From the NCBI GenBank assembly GCA_030837825.1, contig JAUQYB010000084.1:19111-83110 (forward strand): a DNA stretch of 64,000 nt. Direction: 5' to 3'. Every line of letters starts with the position of its first letter. Position 1 is the stretch's first letter. The DNA is from Albidovulum sp. Lineage in GTDB: Bacteria; Pseudomonadota; Alphaproteobacteria; Rhodobacterales; Rhodobacteraceae. The position numbers and the translations under genes were made by a program. The notes beneath the pieces were generated by a model that worked only from the letters and a program-made list of their open reading frames with translations, was not told the origin of the DNA and searched no databases. This document shows, one piece after another, positions 37,208-45,248 of this stretch.

Positions 37208-39772
37208 TCAGGACGCGAGGATCAGCCGCGCCTCGTGCCGTTTCACCGTCGATCGGGCAGAAGGATAGCGCGTCAGGTTCGCCGCGCAAAGCTCGGGGAA
37301 AAGCCGCAGAAGCTCGGCGCGCGGGCCTTCGTCCATCGCCGAAAGCGTGGCGGCCGCGGGCTGGAAGCTTTCCGTCCAGAGCCCGTCCGAGCGGACGATC
37401 TGGTGGCGGTCGAAGAGAAGATGGATGTAGCTGACACCCCCGGCCGCCGCATCGCGCACGACGCCCGGCAGGCCGAGGAAATGCAGGGCCGGCGCCAGCA
37501 CCTCGGCCTCGCCCGCGACAAGTTCCGCCCGCGCGCCCGACAGCAGCACCCGGTGCTGCGGCGAAAGTTTCAGGTCGCGTTCGGGCAGGCCGGGCCCGAA
37601 GGCATCCTTGCCGATCAGGACCGGGCGCAGCGCCGGGCACTCCGCCAGCTCACCGGCGGAGAGATCGCGCCGCCCGATCCAGCGCAGCACCTGGTAGCCG
37701 TCGTCCATCGTCATCACCCGGTCGCCCGCAGACAGCGCCTCGACGGCAACCGGCCCGCGGTCGGTGTCGATCAGGGTTCCCGGGGTGAAGCAGGGCACGA
37801 TCGTCTCGATGTTCGAGAAGCTCATCGTGCCGATGACATTGCCGTTCCCGTCGAGGAACTGGACCGTGCCGTTCTCGTGGTCGGGTGTCGTGAACAGGAT
37901 GTTGGTGTTGGCCTTGGTCCAGCCCGAGCCGAAGAGGTCGAGCACGTCGATGTCGGCGTTGCCGGGATCCTCCGCCCCGTCCACCGCATCGCCCGCGGTG
38001 AGCCCGAGGAACCGATCGTTGCCGGCCCCGCCCGCCAGCGTGTCGGCGCCCGCGCCGCCGTCCAGCGTGTCGTCACCATCCTCGCCGAAAAGCTGGTCGT
38101 TGTCGTCGCCGCCGAGGATCGTGTCGCTGCCGCCGCCGCCATAGATGGTGTCGTTGCCGGCGCCGCCGTCAAGCAGGTTGTTCCCGGTGAGGGTCGAGCC
38201 AACCACGTCGTCGATGACGTCGTCGCCGGTGCCGCCGAGCACCGTGTCGTCGCCGGCGCCGAAGAGCAGCGTGTCGTTGCCCGCGCCCCCATCGACAGAA
38301 TCGTTGCCCGCCCCGCCGAGGATGCTGTCGGCGCCATCACCGCCCGATAGCGAGTCGTTGCCGTCGCCGCCGTCGATCGTGTCGGCGCCCGTGCCGCCGA
38401 GGATTGTGTCGGCGAAGGTCCCGGCGCCGCCGAAGAGGCTGTCGGCGCCGTCGCCGCCGTCGATGGAGTCGGCCTCGGTGCCGCCATCGACGGTATCATT
38501 GCCGAGCCCGCCAAGGATGCTGTCCGCCCCGGCGCCACCGGAAAGCGTGTCGTTGCCGTCGCCGCCGTCGATCGTGTCATCGCCGGCGCCGCCGAGGATG
38601 GTGTCGTTGAACGCGCCGGCGCCGCCGAAGAGGCTGTCGGCGCCGTCGCCGCCGTCGATGGAGTCGGCCTCGGTGCCGCCGTCGACGGTGTCGTTGCCGA
38701 GCCCGCCAAGGATGCTGTCCACCCCGGCGCCACCGGAAAGCGAGTCGTCGCCCGCGCCGCCGTCGAACGTGTCGTTGCCGGCGCCGCCGAGGATGCTGTC
38801 GGCGAAGGTCCCGGTGCCACCGAAGAGGCTGTCGGCGCCGTCGCCGCCGTCGATCGTGTCGGCACCCGTGCCGCCGTCGACATAGTCCGCGCCGAGTCCG
38901 CCGAGGATGCTGTCGGCCCCGTCGCCGCCGAGGAGCGAGTCGTTGCCGTCGTCGCCGTCGATGGTGTCGTTGCCGAGCCCTCCGAGGATCGTGTCGGCGA
39001 AGGTCCCGGTGCCGCCGAAAAGCGAATCGTTGCCGTCGCCGCCGTCGATCGAATCCGTCCCCGTGCCACCGTCGACGGTATCGCTGCCAAGCCCCGACAG
39101 GACCGTATCGTTGCCCGCCCCGGCGCGGACGCGGTCGTCCTGCCAGGCGGTTCCGGCGCCGGAAAGGCCGTCGCCGTTGTCGATCCGGTCGCTGCCGTTG
39201 GCGATCGGTTCGACATAGGCAGAGTTGATCAGGTCGTTGCCGGCGGTGCCCTCGACATAACCGTCGTCAAAGCCCGTCACCGTCCGGTCGATGCCAAGGC
39301 CGGTGTAGCTCGTCGTCCCGCCGGTGATGCCGGTGAGCGTGACCGAGACGATCGGCTTGGCTTCATAGACTGCGGTATCGGGCGCGGGCGTGGCCGCCGG
39401 CTCGGGCGCCAGGAAGAGGTGGCCTGCGGTGCCCTGCACCAGGACCAGCGACACCGTGCCGGAGGTTCCGTCGGCATAGGTCACGGTCGCGTCGTAGACG
39501 ATCGAGGCGTCGAAGGTGAAGGTCTGGACGCCGGCGCCGATATTGGTCGAGAACCGGTCGTTAGAGGCGTTGTTGTTCTGATCGAGCGCGGTGTTGTTGC
39601 CGCCGTTGTCGATCATCGTCGCCGAGGTGATATGGGTGTGAAGCGGGTCCGTGGACGAGCCGTAGGTCTGGCCGACCAGGGCCGAGGCGTTCTCGGCAAC
39701 GGTGTTGCCCTCGGTCGGGTCGATCCGGACCGTGGTCGTGCCGAGATAGATCCAGTTGAACGTCGTCGCCAT
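37208..39772 (-). CDS. RTX calcium-binding protein with C-terminal Hint domain
   Basis: An 854-residue, very acidic protein. Residues 1-170 are a beta-rich N-terminal domain. About residues 175-620 are RTX nonapeptides (GGxGxDxxx), including four tandem 65-residue modules at 233-492. A Hint domain begins with Cys661 (CFTPGTLIDTDRGPVAVEAL, then LSPQHRVLL) and lacks a C-terminal His-Asn splice site. RTX repeats bind calcium outside the cell, and such proteins usually leave by type I secretion; no HlyB/HlyD genes are adjacent. The ATG at 39772 follows GGGAAG and gives MATTFNWIYLG. The role, as adhesin, enzyme scaffold or self-processing surface protein, is unknown. Confidence 0.9.
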   Translation of the reverse strand: MATTFNWIYLGTTTVRIDPTEGNTVAENASALVGQTYGSSTDPLHTHITSATMIDNGGNNTALDQNNNASNDRFSTNIGAGVQTFTFDASIVYDATVTYADGTSGTVSLVLVQGTAGHLFLAPEPAATPAPDTAVYEAKPIVSVTLTGITGGTTSYTGLGIDRTVTGFDDGYVEGTAGNDLINSAYVEPIANGSDRIDNGDGLSGAGTAWQDDRVRAGAGNDTVLSGLGSDTVDGGTGTDSIDGGDGNDSLFGGTGTFADTILGGLGNDTIDGDDGNDSLLGGDGADSILGGLGADYVDGGTGADTIDGGDGADSLFGGTGTFADSILGGAGNDTFDGGAGDDSLSGGAGVDSILGGLGNDTVDGGTEADSIDGGDGADSLFGGAGAFNDTILGGAGDDTIDGGDGNDTLSGGAGADSILGGLGNDTVDGGTEADSIDGGDGADSLFGGAGTFADTILGGTGADTIDGGDGNDSLSGGDGADSILGGAGNDSVDGGAGNDTLLFGAGDDTVLGGTGDDVIDDVVGSTLTGNNLLDGGAGNDTIYGGGGSDTILGGDDNDQLFGEDGDDTLDGGAGADTLAGGAGNDRFLGLTAGDAVDGAEDPGNADIDVLDLFGSGWTKANTNILFTTPDHENGTVQFLDGNGNVIGTMSFSNIETIVPCFTPGTLIDTDRGPVAVEALSAGDRVMTMDDGYQVLRWIGRRDLSAGELAECPALRPVLIGKDAFGPGLPERDLKLSPQHRVLLSGARAELVAGEAEVLAPALHFLGLPGVVRDAAAGGVSYIHLLFDRHQIVRSDGLWTESFQPAAATLSAMDEGPRAELLRLFPELCAANLTRYPSARSTVKRHEARLILAS
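38297..39076. repeat. four tandem 195-bp modules within the RTX gene
   Basis: Residues 233-492 of the RTX protein are four copies of a 65-residue module starting VDGG and ending GGLGNDT or a close variant. Each holds one irregular spot (GTGTFADTILGG or variant) where the nonapeptide phase shifts. Copies 3 and 4 are nearly identical at DNA level over long stretches (for example around 38460 and 38655), a sign of recent tandem duplication. Confidence 0.85.
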
Positions 39773-40075
39773 CTGCTTCCCGCCTGCATTTCCCACGGCG
39801 CTTGCGACCGGAAGAAACCGGCGCTGCCTCAGCGCCCCGCCGGCGATGCCCGGGGCAGCCGGCGCCTTCGGAACGTGTCAAGACCGCACTCGTTCTTGCC
39901 GGGCACCGCCCGCCCGCAGCGGCGAATCAGTCCCGTGGCTTATCTGGTATCATGCAGGGTGGCGTTAATTGTGGCGGGAGTTTCGGCGAAATTCCGGTCC
40001 AGTGCAGAAATAACACACCCCTGCCGGGCCAGGATGAAGCCGCGCCGGGCCTGCGGCCGGGCCGGGAGACGGGCA
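39773..40075. other. 303-bp gap upstream of the RTX gene
   Basis: No gene is seen here. The stretch 39950-40020 is the most AT-rich part (TGGCGTTAATTGTGG, AAATAACACACC). On the minus strand a consensus -35 TTGACA sits at 39876-39881, about 100 bp before the RTX ATG, but no convincing -10 follows at 16-18 bp. It must contain the RTX promoter and the end of the GNAT transcript. Confidence 0.4.
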
Positions 40076-40543
40076 TCACAGCGCGAGCCGCAGCACGGTT
40101 TGCGGGCCGGAGTTGCCCCCCGCATGGAGGGTTCCGGTGTCCTCCCAGCCGCCCGCGAGATAGACATGCCGCGCCGCGCCGTTACGCAGGTTGACCGTCA
40201 GCACCGCCGAGCGTGCGCCGGGCAGAGCCTTGCGCAGATAGGCGGGCAGGACCGCCATCGCCGCCTTGCCATGCCCGCATCCCTGATACTGCGCGCCGAT
40301 CAGCATGCTCCGCAGCCCCGGCTCGCCAGGGCGGGCGAAGGGGTGGCGTTCGGCATAGAAGCGGTCGGTCTTGAAGAAGCCCACCGCTACCGCCCCGGCG
40401 CGGATGATGTGGAAGGCGACGCCCGCCGTATCCTCGCGCACCATCTCGGCGATCGGGTGCACGAAATCGCGCTGGTCGGGCGCAAGCTCCAGATGCAGGA
40501 CCTCGCCCACCCGGCCGCGCGGCAGGGGGGCGAGCGCGATCAT
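40076..40543 (-). CDS. GNAT family N-acetyltransferase
   Basis: A 155-residue acetyltransferase. The acetyl-CoA binding motif is RSMLIGAQYQGCGHGKAAM (Q/R-x-x-G-x-G/A), after AVAVGFFKTDRF and before LTVNLRNGAARHVYLAGGWEDTG, the usual C-terminal strand-helix. The acceptor is unknown. The start overlaps the pepF stop (ATGA), so it is translationally coupled to pepF. Confidence 0.88.
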   Translation of the reverse strand: MIALAPLPRGRVGEVLHLELAPDQRDFVHPIAEMVREDTAGVAFHIIRAGAVAVGFFKTDRFYAERHPFARPGEPGLRSMLIGAQYQGCGHGKAAMAVLPAYLRKALPGARSAVLTVNLRNGAARHVYLAGGWEDTGTLHAGGNSGPQTVLRLAL

Positions 40544-42366
40544 GCCTCCATCGCCTCCAGTTCGTCGATCATCCCCGCGATCATCGACAGGCCCTTGTCC
40601 CAGAACGAAGGCTTCGAGGCGTCAAGGCCGAAGGGGGCGAGAAGCGCCCCGTGGTGCTTCGATCCGCCCGCCTTCAGCATGTCGAAATACTTCGCCTGGA
40701 AATCCGGCAGCCCTTCCTCGTAGGCGGCATAGAGCGCGTTCACCAACCCGTCGCCGAAGGCATAGGCGTAGACGTAGAAGGGGGAATGGACGAAATGCGG
40801 GATATAGGCCCAGAAGGTCTCGTAACCCGACATGAACTCGAACGCGGGCCCGAGGCTCTCGCCCTGCACGCTCATCCACAGTTGGCCGAGGTCCTCGGGC
40901 GTCAGTTCGCCCTCCCGCCGGGCGGCGTGAAGCTTGCATTCGAAGTCGTAGAAGGCGATCTGGCGCACCACGGTGTTGATCATGTCCTCGACCTTGCCGG
41001 CCAGCAGGATCTTGCGCTCGGCCGGGGTCGTGGCTCCGGCCAAGAGCCGGCGGAAGGTCAGCATCTCGCCGAAGACGCTCGCCGTCTCGGCGAGGGTGAG
41101 GGGGGTGGAGGCCAGCATCTCGCCCTGCGGCGCCGCCAGCCGCTGGTGGACGCCGTGGCCCAGCTCGTGCGCCAGCGTCATCACGTCGCGCGGCTTGCCG
41201 AGGTAGTTGAGCATGACGTAGGGATGCACCTCCGTCACCGTCGGATGGGCGAAGGCGCCCGGCGCCTTGCCCGGCCTGACCCCCGCGTCGATCCACCCCC
41301 TGTCGAAGAAAGGCGCAGCAAGATCGGCCATTTCCGGCGCGAAGCTTGCGTAGGCGTCGAGCACCGTCGCGCGCGCCTCGGCCCAGCCGATCACGCGCTT
41401 CTCCTCCATCGGCAGCGGTGCGTTGCGATCCCAGACCTGCAATCTGTCGAGCCCCAGCCACTTCGCCTTCAGCGCATAGTAGCGGTGGCTGAGCTTCGGA
41501 TAGGCCGCGACAACGGCGTTCCTGAGCGCCTCCACCACCTCGGGCTCGACATCGTTGGAAAGATGCCGGCCGGTCTGCGGGGTCGGCATCCTGCGCCAGC
41601 GGTCCTCGATCTCCTTCTCCTTCGCCAGCGTGTTATGGACGCGCGCGAAAAGCTTGATGTTGCTAGAGAAAACCCCGGCGAGCGCATGGGCCGCCGCCTC
41701 CCGTCTCGGCCGCTCGGGCTCCGACAGCAGATTCAGCGTCGCCTCGAGGTTCAGCGCCTCCGGCTCGCCCGGGACGGTGAAGGACAGGCCTGCCATCGTC
41801 TCGTCGAAGAGCTTGTTCCAGGCCGAGGCGCCGACCGTCGACTGGTCGTGCAGGAACCGTTCCAGCTCGTCCGAGAGCTGGTATGGCTTCATCGCCCGCA
41901 TCCGGTCGAAGGCCGGCCGGTAGCGCGCGATCGCATCGTTCGCCGAAAAGAGCGCCGTGTAAGCCGCGTCCTCGATCCGGTTGAACTCCAGAGAGAAGAA
42001 GACGAGCGGGGTGGTGAACTCCGTGACCCTGTCCTGGCAGTCGGACAGGAACTTCGCCCGGCCGGCATCGGTGGTGTTCTGGTAGTAGCGCAGGCCGGCG
42101 TAGGACATGATCCGCCCGGCCAGCGCCTCGATCCGCTCGTGGCGGTGGATGCAGCCGAGCATGCCCTTGGCATCCAGCGTGGCGAGCCTGCCCTCGTAGT
42201 CGGCGGCGAAGGCGGCGCAGGCACGCTCCAGCTCGGCGAGGTCGCGCGCCAGTTCGGGCGCATCGGGCGCGGCGTAGAGGTCGGACAGATCCCACTCGGG
42301 CAAGCCGCCCAGCCCCCCGGCGGAAGCGTCGGCGTCGAAGATGGGGCGGGGGAGGCGGATCGTCAT
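40540..42366 (-). CDS. pepF: M3 family oligoendopeptidase F
   Basis: A 608-residue cytoplasmic metallopeptidase. The zinc motif is HELGHGVHQ (HExxH), followed downstream by the glutamate helix ASVFGEMLTFRRLL. The N-terminus (LPEWDLSDLYAAPDAPEL) and C-terminus (HHGALLAPFGLDASKPSFWDKGLSMIAGMIDELE) match PepF/M3 proteins. ATG at 42366 with GAGGAG 8 nt upstream; a much longer open frame upstream is not used. It degrades oligopeptides of about 5-20 residues by family knowledge. Confidence 0.94.
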   Translation of the reverse strand: MTIRLPRPIFDADASAGGLGGLPEWDLSDLYAAPDAPELARDLAELERACAAFAADYEGRLATLDAKGMLGCIHRHERIEALAGRIMSYAGLRYYQNTTDAGRAKFLSDCQDRVTEFTTPLVFFSLEFNRIEDAAYTALFSANDAIARYRPAFDRMRAMKPYQLSDELERFLHDQSTVGASAWNKLFDETMAGLSFTVPGEPEALNLEATLNLLSEPERPRREAAAHALAGVFSSNIKLFARVHNTLAKEKEIEDRWRRMPTPQTGRHLSNDVEPEVVEALRNAVVAAYPKLSHRYYALKAKWLGLDRLQVWDRNAPLPMEEKRVIGWAEARATVLDAYASFAPEMADLAAPFFDRGWIDAGVRPGKAPGAFAHPTVTEVHPYVMLNYLGKPRDVMTLAHELGHGVHQRLAAPQGEMLASTPLTLAETASVFGEMLTFRRLLAGATTPAERKILLAGKVEDMINTVVRQIAFYDFECKLHAARREGELTPEDLGQLWMSVQGESLGPAFEFMSGYETFWAYIPHFVHSPFYVYAYAFGDGLVNALYAAYEEGLPDFQAKYFDMLKAGGSKHHGALLAPFGLDASKPSFWDKGLSMIAGMIDELEAMEA

Positions 42367-42430
42367 GGCAGTCTCCTCGTGTCGGTCTGGCCGAGATAGG
42401 CACCCGGCGCGCGCCAAGGCAAGCCGCCGG

Positions 42431-42470
42431 CTTTCAGTTTGGCGCAAATATCCCGCCTGGGGCTCCCGGC
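42431..42470. repeat. possible degenerate copy of the REP-like element
   Basis: The gap between pepF and the ligase gene has CTTTCAGTTTGGCGCAAATA followed by TCCCGCCTGGGGCTCCCGG. The AAATA(T/C)CCC core and the GC-rich tail resemble the lead of the element at 4757. Similarity is partial. Confidence 0.3.
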
Positions 42471-42473
42471 CCC

Positions 42474-44066
42474 TCAGCCCCGCGCCGCCAGCAGTGCCCT
42501 GAGCCCCTCCAGCGTGTCGATCTCCGCCGCCGGCTTGTCGCGCCGCCAGCGGACCATGCGGGGAAAGCGCAGGGCGATGCCGCTCTTGTGGCGGCTTGAA
42601 GCCTGGATGCCCTCGAAGGCGATCTCGAAGACCAGTTCCGGCGGCACCCGCCGGACCGGGCCGAAACGTTCCAGCGTGTTCGCGCGCACCCAGCGGGTGA
42701 TCTCGGCGAACTCGGCGTCGGTCAGGCCGGAATAGGCCTTGGTGAAGGGCACGAAATCGTAGCCGTCCCGGACCGCGAAGGTGAAATCGGTGAAGAGCGT
42801 CGCCCGCCGCCCGTGCCCGGACTGGGCATAGACCATCACCGCGTCGACGGTCATCGGGTCGACCTTCCACTTCCACCAGTCGCCGCGCCGCCGCCCTACG
42901 CCGTAGGCCGAGGCGCGCCGCTTCAGCATCAGCCCCTCGGCCCGCGCCGCGCCGGCCTGCGCGCGCAGGGCAGCCAGATCGTCCCAGCCGGCGAACGGCA
43001 CCTCGGGCGACAGCCGCAGCGGCGCGTCGGGCGGCAACCCCGATGCCAGTGCCTCAAGCCGGGCGCGGCGGGTGGCGAAGGGCAGGGCGCGCAGGTCCGT
43101 GCCTTCCGCCTCCAAGAGGTCATAGCCGAGAAGCATTGCCGGCGCCTCCGCCAGGAGCTTCCGCGGCACGGTCTTGCGGCCGATCCGCTTCTGCAACTCG
43201 GCGAAGGGCAGGGGGCCGTCGCCGGCCCAGGCCATGACCTCGCCGTCGATCACCGTGCCGGGGGGCAGGAAATCCGCCAGCCGGGCGAATTCGGGGAAGC
43301 GGTCGGTGATCAGCTCCTCGCCGCGTGACCAGAGCGCCAGTTCCCCGCCGCGGAACACGATCTGGCCGCGGATGCCGTCCCATTTCCACTCGGCGAACCA
43401 GTCGGCCGGATCGCCCAGCGTCCCGGGCTCCGCCTCCAGCGGATAGGCGAGGAAGAACGGATAGGGCCGCGACAGGTCGGCCGCCGGGTCGCTGGCGTGA
43501 ATGAGGGTCCGGTAGCTCACCGTCTCCGGTGTCCAGGCCCCCATCAGCCGGTGCGCCAGCTCCGCCTCCTCAAGCCCCGTCGCCGCCGCCAGCGCCCGGG
43601 TCATCAGCTTCTGGCTGACCCCCATGCGGAAGCCGCCGGTGATGAGCTTGTTGAAAAGAAACCGCTCCTCGGGCGCGAGCCCGGCCCAGGCGTCGAGGAT
43701 CGCGGCCCTGCGCTCCGTGGCGGGCCGCCCGGCGACGGCGCGGATCGTCCCGATCCACTCCGCCAGCGACCGCTCAGTCGCGCGCGCCGGATCGGGCAGC
43801 ACCAGCGCGATCGTCTCGGCGAGGTCGCCCACCACCGGATAGCTTTCCTCGAAGAGCCAGAGCGGCAGGCCGGCCGCCTCTGCCGCCCACTCACGCAGTT
43901 CCGTCGCCGTGACCGACCGCCGCGGCCGCCGGCCGGACAGAAGCGCGATGGTCCAGAGCCGGTCATCCTCGGGCGCGGTGCGGAAATACTCGGCGAGCGC
44001 GGCCACCTTCGCGCTGGTCGAGGTGGTGCCGTCGAGGGCGGCGAAGAGGGCGACGAATCGTCTCAT
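42474..44066 (-). CDS. ATP-dependent DNA ligase
   Basis: A 530-residue ligase. After an N-terminal helical DNA-binding domain (about 1-200) comes the nucleotidyltransferase motif I EWKWDGIRGQ, with catalytic Lys228. It is followed by LWSRGEELITDRFPE, VIDGEVMAW, EGLMLKR and WWKWKVDP (motifs III-V), then an OB domain. It seals nicks with ATP, unlike NAD-dependent LigA. ATG at 44066 overlaps the exonuclease stop (ATGA). The open frame runs to 46625 but the upstream part is antisense to other genes. Paired with the MBL exonuclease it fits the known ligase-exonuclease repair couple. The helicase and phosphoesterase that often join this set are absent. Confidence 0.93.
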   Translation of the reverse strand: MRRFVALFAALDGTTSTSAKVAALAEYFRTAPEDDRLWTIALLSGRRPRRSVTATELREWAAEAAGLPLWLFEESYPVVGDLAETIALVLPDPARATERSLAEWIGTIRAVAGRPATERRAAILDAWAGLAPEERFLFNKLITGGFRMGVSQKLMTRALAAATGLEEAELAHRLMGAWTPETVSYRTLIHASDPAADLSRPYPFFLAYPLEAEPGTLGDPADWFAEWKWDGIRGQIVFRGGELALWSRGEELITDRFPEFARLADFLPPGTVIDGEVMAWAGDGPLPFAELQKRIGRKTVPRKLLAEAPAMLLGYDLLEAEGTDLRALPFATRRARLEALASGLPPDAPLRLSPEVPFAGWDDLAALRAQAGAARAEGLMLKRRASAYGVGRRRGDWWKWKVDPMTVDAVMVYAQSGHGRRATLFTDFTFAVRDGYDFVPFTKAYSGLTDAEFAEITRWVRANTLERFGPVRRVPPELVFEIAFEGIQASSRHKSGIALRFPRMVRWRRDKPAAEIDTLEGLRALLAARG

Positions 44067-45115
44067 CCCGCATCCCCCGCCTCCGCTGGCGGCCCCTCCG
44101 GCTCCTCCCCCGTCGCCTCGCCGGTCTCCTCGCCGCGGAACTCGGTCTCGACGATCCCGGCCTCGTAGCCCTGTTCCTCCAGCCAGCGGCGGAAGGGCGC
44201 GGTATAGCCGTGGGTGACGAAGACCCGGCTTGCCCCGGTCGCGGCGATGGCGGCGTTGAGCCCATCCCAGTCGGCATGGTCGGAGAGGGTAAAGCCGGTG
44301 GCGAGCCCGCGCCGGCGGCGGACGCCGCGCAGCCGCATCCAGCCCGAGGCGAAGGCTTCCGCCGCCGGGCCGAAGCGGCGCGCCCAGGGCGTGCCGAGCG
44401 CCGAGGGTGTGGCCAGCACGAAGGCGCCGGGCCGGGCCGCGGTGCCGGCCCCGGGCAGGACACGCTCGGTCGCCGGCAGCGCCAGCCCCGCCTCGCGCAG
44501 CGCCTCGTTGACGTTCTCGACCGCGCCGTGGGTCAGGATCGGGCCGATGGCGGGATCGAGCCGGGCGAGGATGCGCTGCGCCTTGCCGAGCGCATAGGCG
44601 CCGAGGATCGAGGCCCGCCCGGCCGCCGCATTCGCCCGCCACCAGGCGTTGATCGCCTCCATCACTTCGGCCTGCGGCGCCCAGCGGAAGACCGGCAGGC
44701 CGAAGGTGCATTCGCTGACGAAGCTGTGGCACGGGACCGGCTCGAACGGCTCCGACAGCCCGTCGGCCTCGGTCTTGTAGTCGCCCGAGACGACCCAGAC
44801 CTCGCCCCCGACCTCGACCCGGACCTGCGCCGAGCCGGGCACATGGCCGGCGGGATGGAAGCTGACCGTGGCGCCGCCGATCCGCCGGGCCCCGCCATAG
44901 GCGAGCGTTTCCACCGTCACCGGTCCGAGCCGCAGCCGCAGGACCGGCGCGGTCAGCGGGGTGCAGAGATAGGCGCCGTGGCCGGGCCGGGCATGGTCGG
45001 AATGGCCGTGGGTGATGAGCGCCCGGTCCACCGGCCGCCAGGGGTCGATGTGGAAATCGCCGGCGGCACAGTAGAGGCCGCGGTCGGTGAAGCTCAGCAC
45101 GGGTGCGCGCGTCAT
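44063..45115 (-). CDS. ligase-associated DNA exonuclease (MBL/beta-CASP-like)
   Basis: A 350-residue metallo-beta-lactamase-fold nuclease of the SNM1/Pso2-related, ligase-associated type. Metal motif ITHGHSDHARPGH (His36, His38, Asp40, His41), then FHPAGHVPGSAQV and VVSGDYKTEADG, with FTLSDHADWDGL and VFVTHGYTAPF near the C-terminus. The tail is acidic (EETGEATGEEPEG). It probably trims DNA ends or cross-links before sealing by the next gene's ligase, to which it is coupled by a 4-nt overlap. It is divergent from the Anbu operon across 133 bp. Confidence 0.9.
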   Translation of the reverse strand: MTRAPVLSFTDRGLYCAAGDFHIDPWRPVDRALITHGHSDHARPGHGAYLCTPLTAPVLRLRLGPVTVETLAYGGARRIGGATVSFHPAGHVPGSAQVRVEVGGEVWVVSGDYKTEADGLSEPFEPVPCHSFVSECTFGLPVFRWAPQAEVMEAINAWWRANAAAGRASILGAYALGKAQRILARLDPAIGPILTHGAVENVNEALREAGLALPATERVLPGAGTAARPGAFVLATPSALGTPWARRFGPAAEAFASGWMRLRGVRRRRGLATGFTLSDHADWDGLNAAIAATGASRVFVTHGYTAPFRRWLEEQGYEAGIVETEFRGEETGEATGEEPEGPPAEAGDAG

Positions 45116-45248
45116 GGCGAAAGCTTAGCCCCGGCCGCCGCCCGTCACCACGCAGATTCCGCCGTGCCGGGCGCCAAGGCCTGCGCCCCGCTTCACAAGC
45201 GGGATTTCGCCGCCTAAGGTTTTCCGAACGGGACCGGAGGGGGCGGGG

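Noticed and set aside
38297..39076. CRISPR array
   Set aside because: The repeats are 195-bp in-frame RTX modules without unique spacers, and there are no cas genes.
37764..39218. Pro/Ser-rich repetitive plus-strand frames
   Set aside because: Mirror image of the RTX repeats on the other strand.
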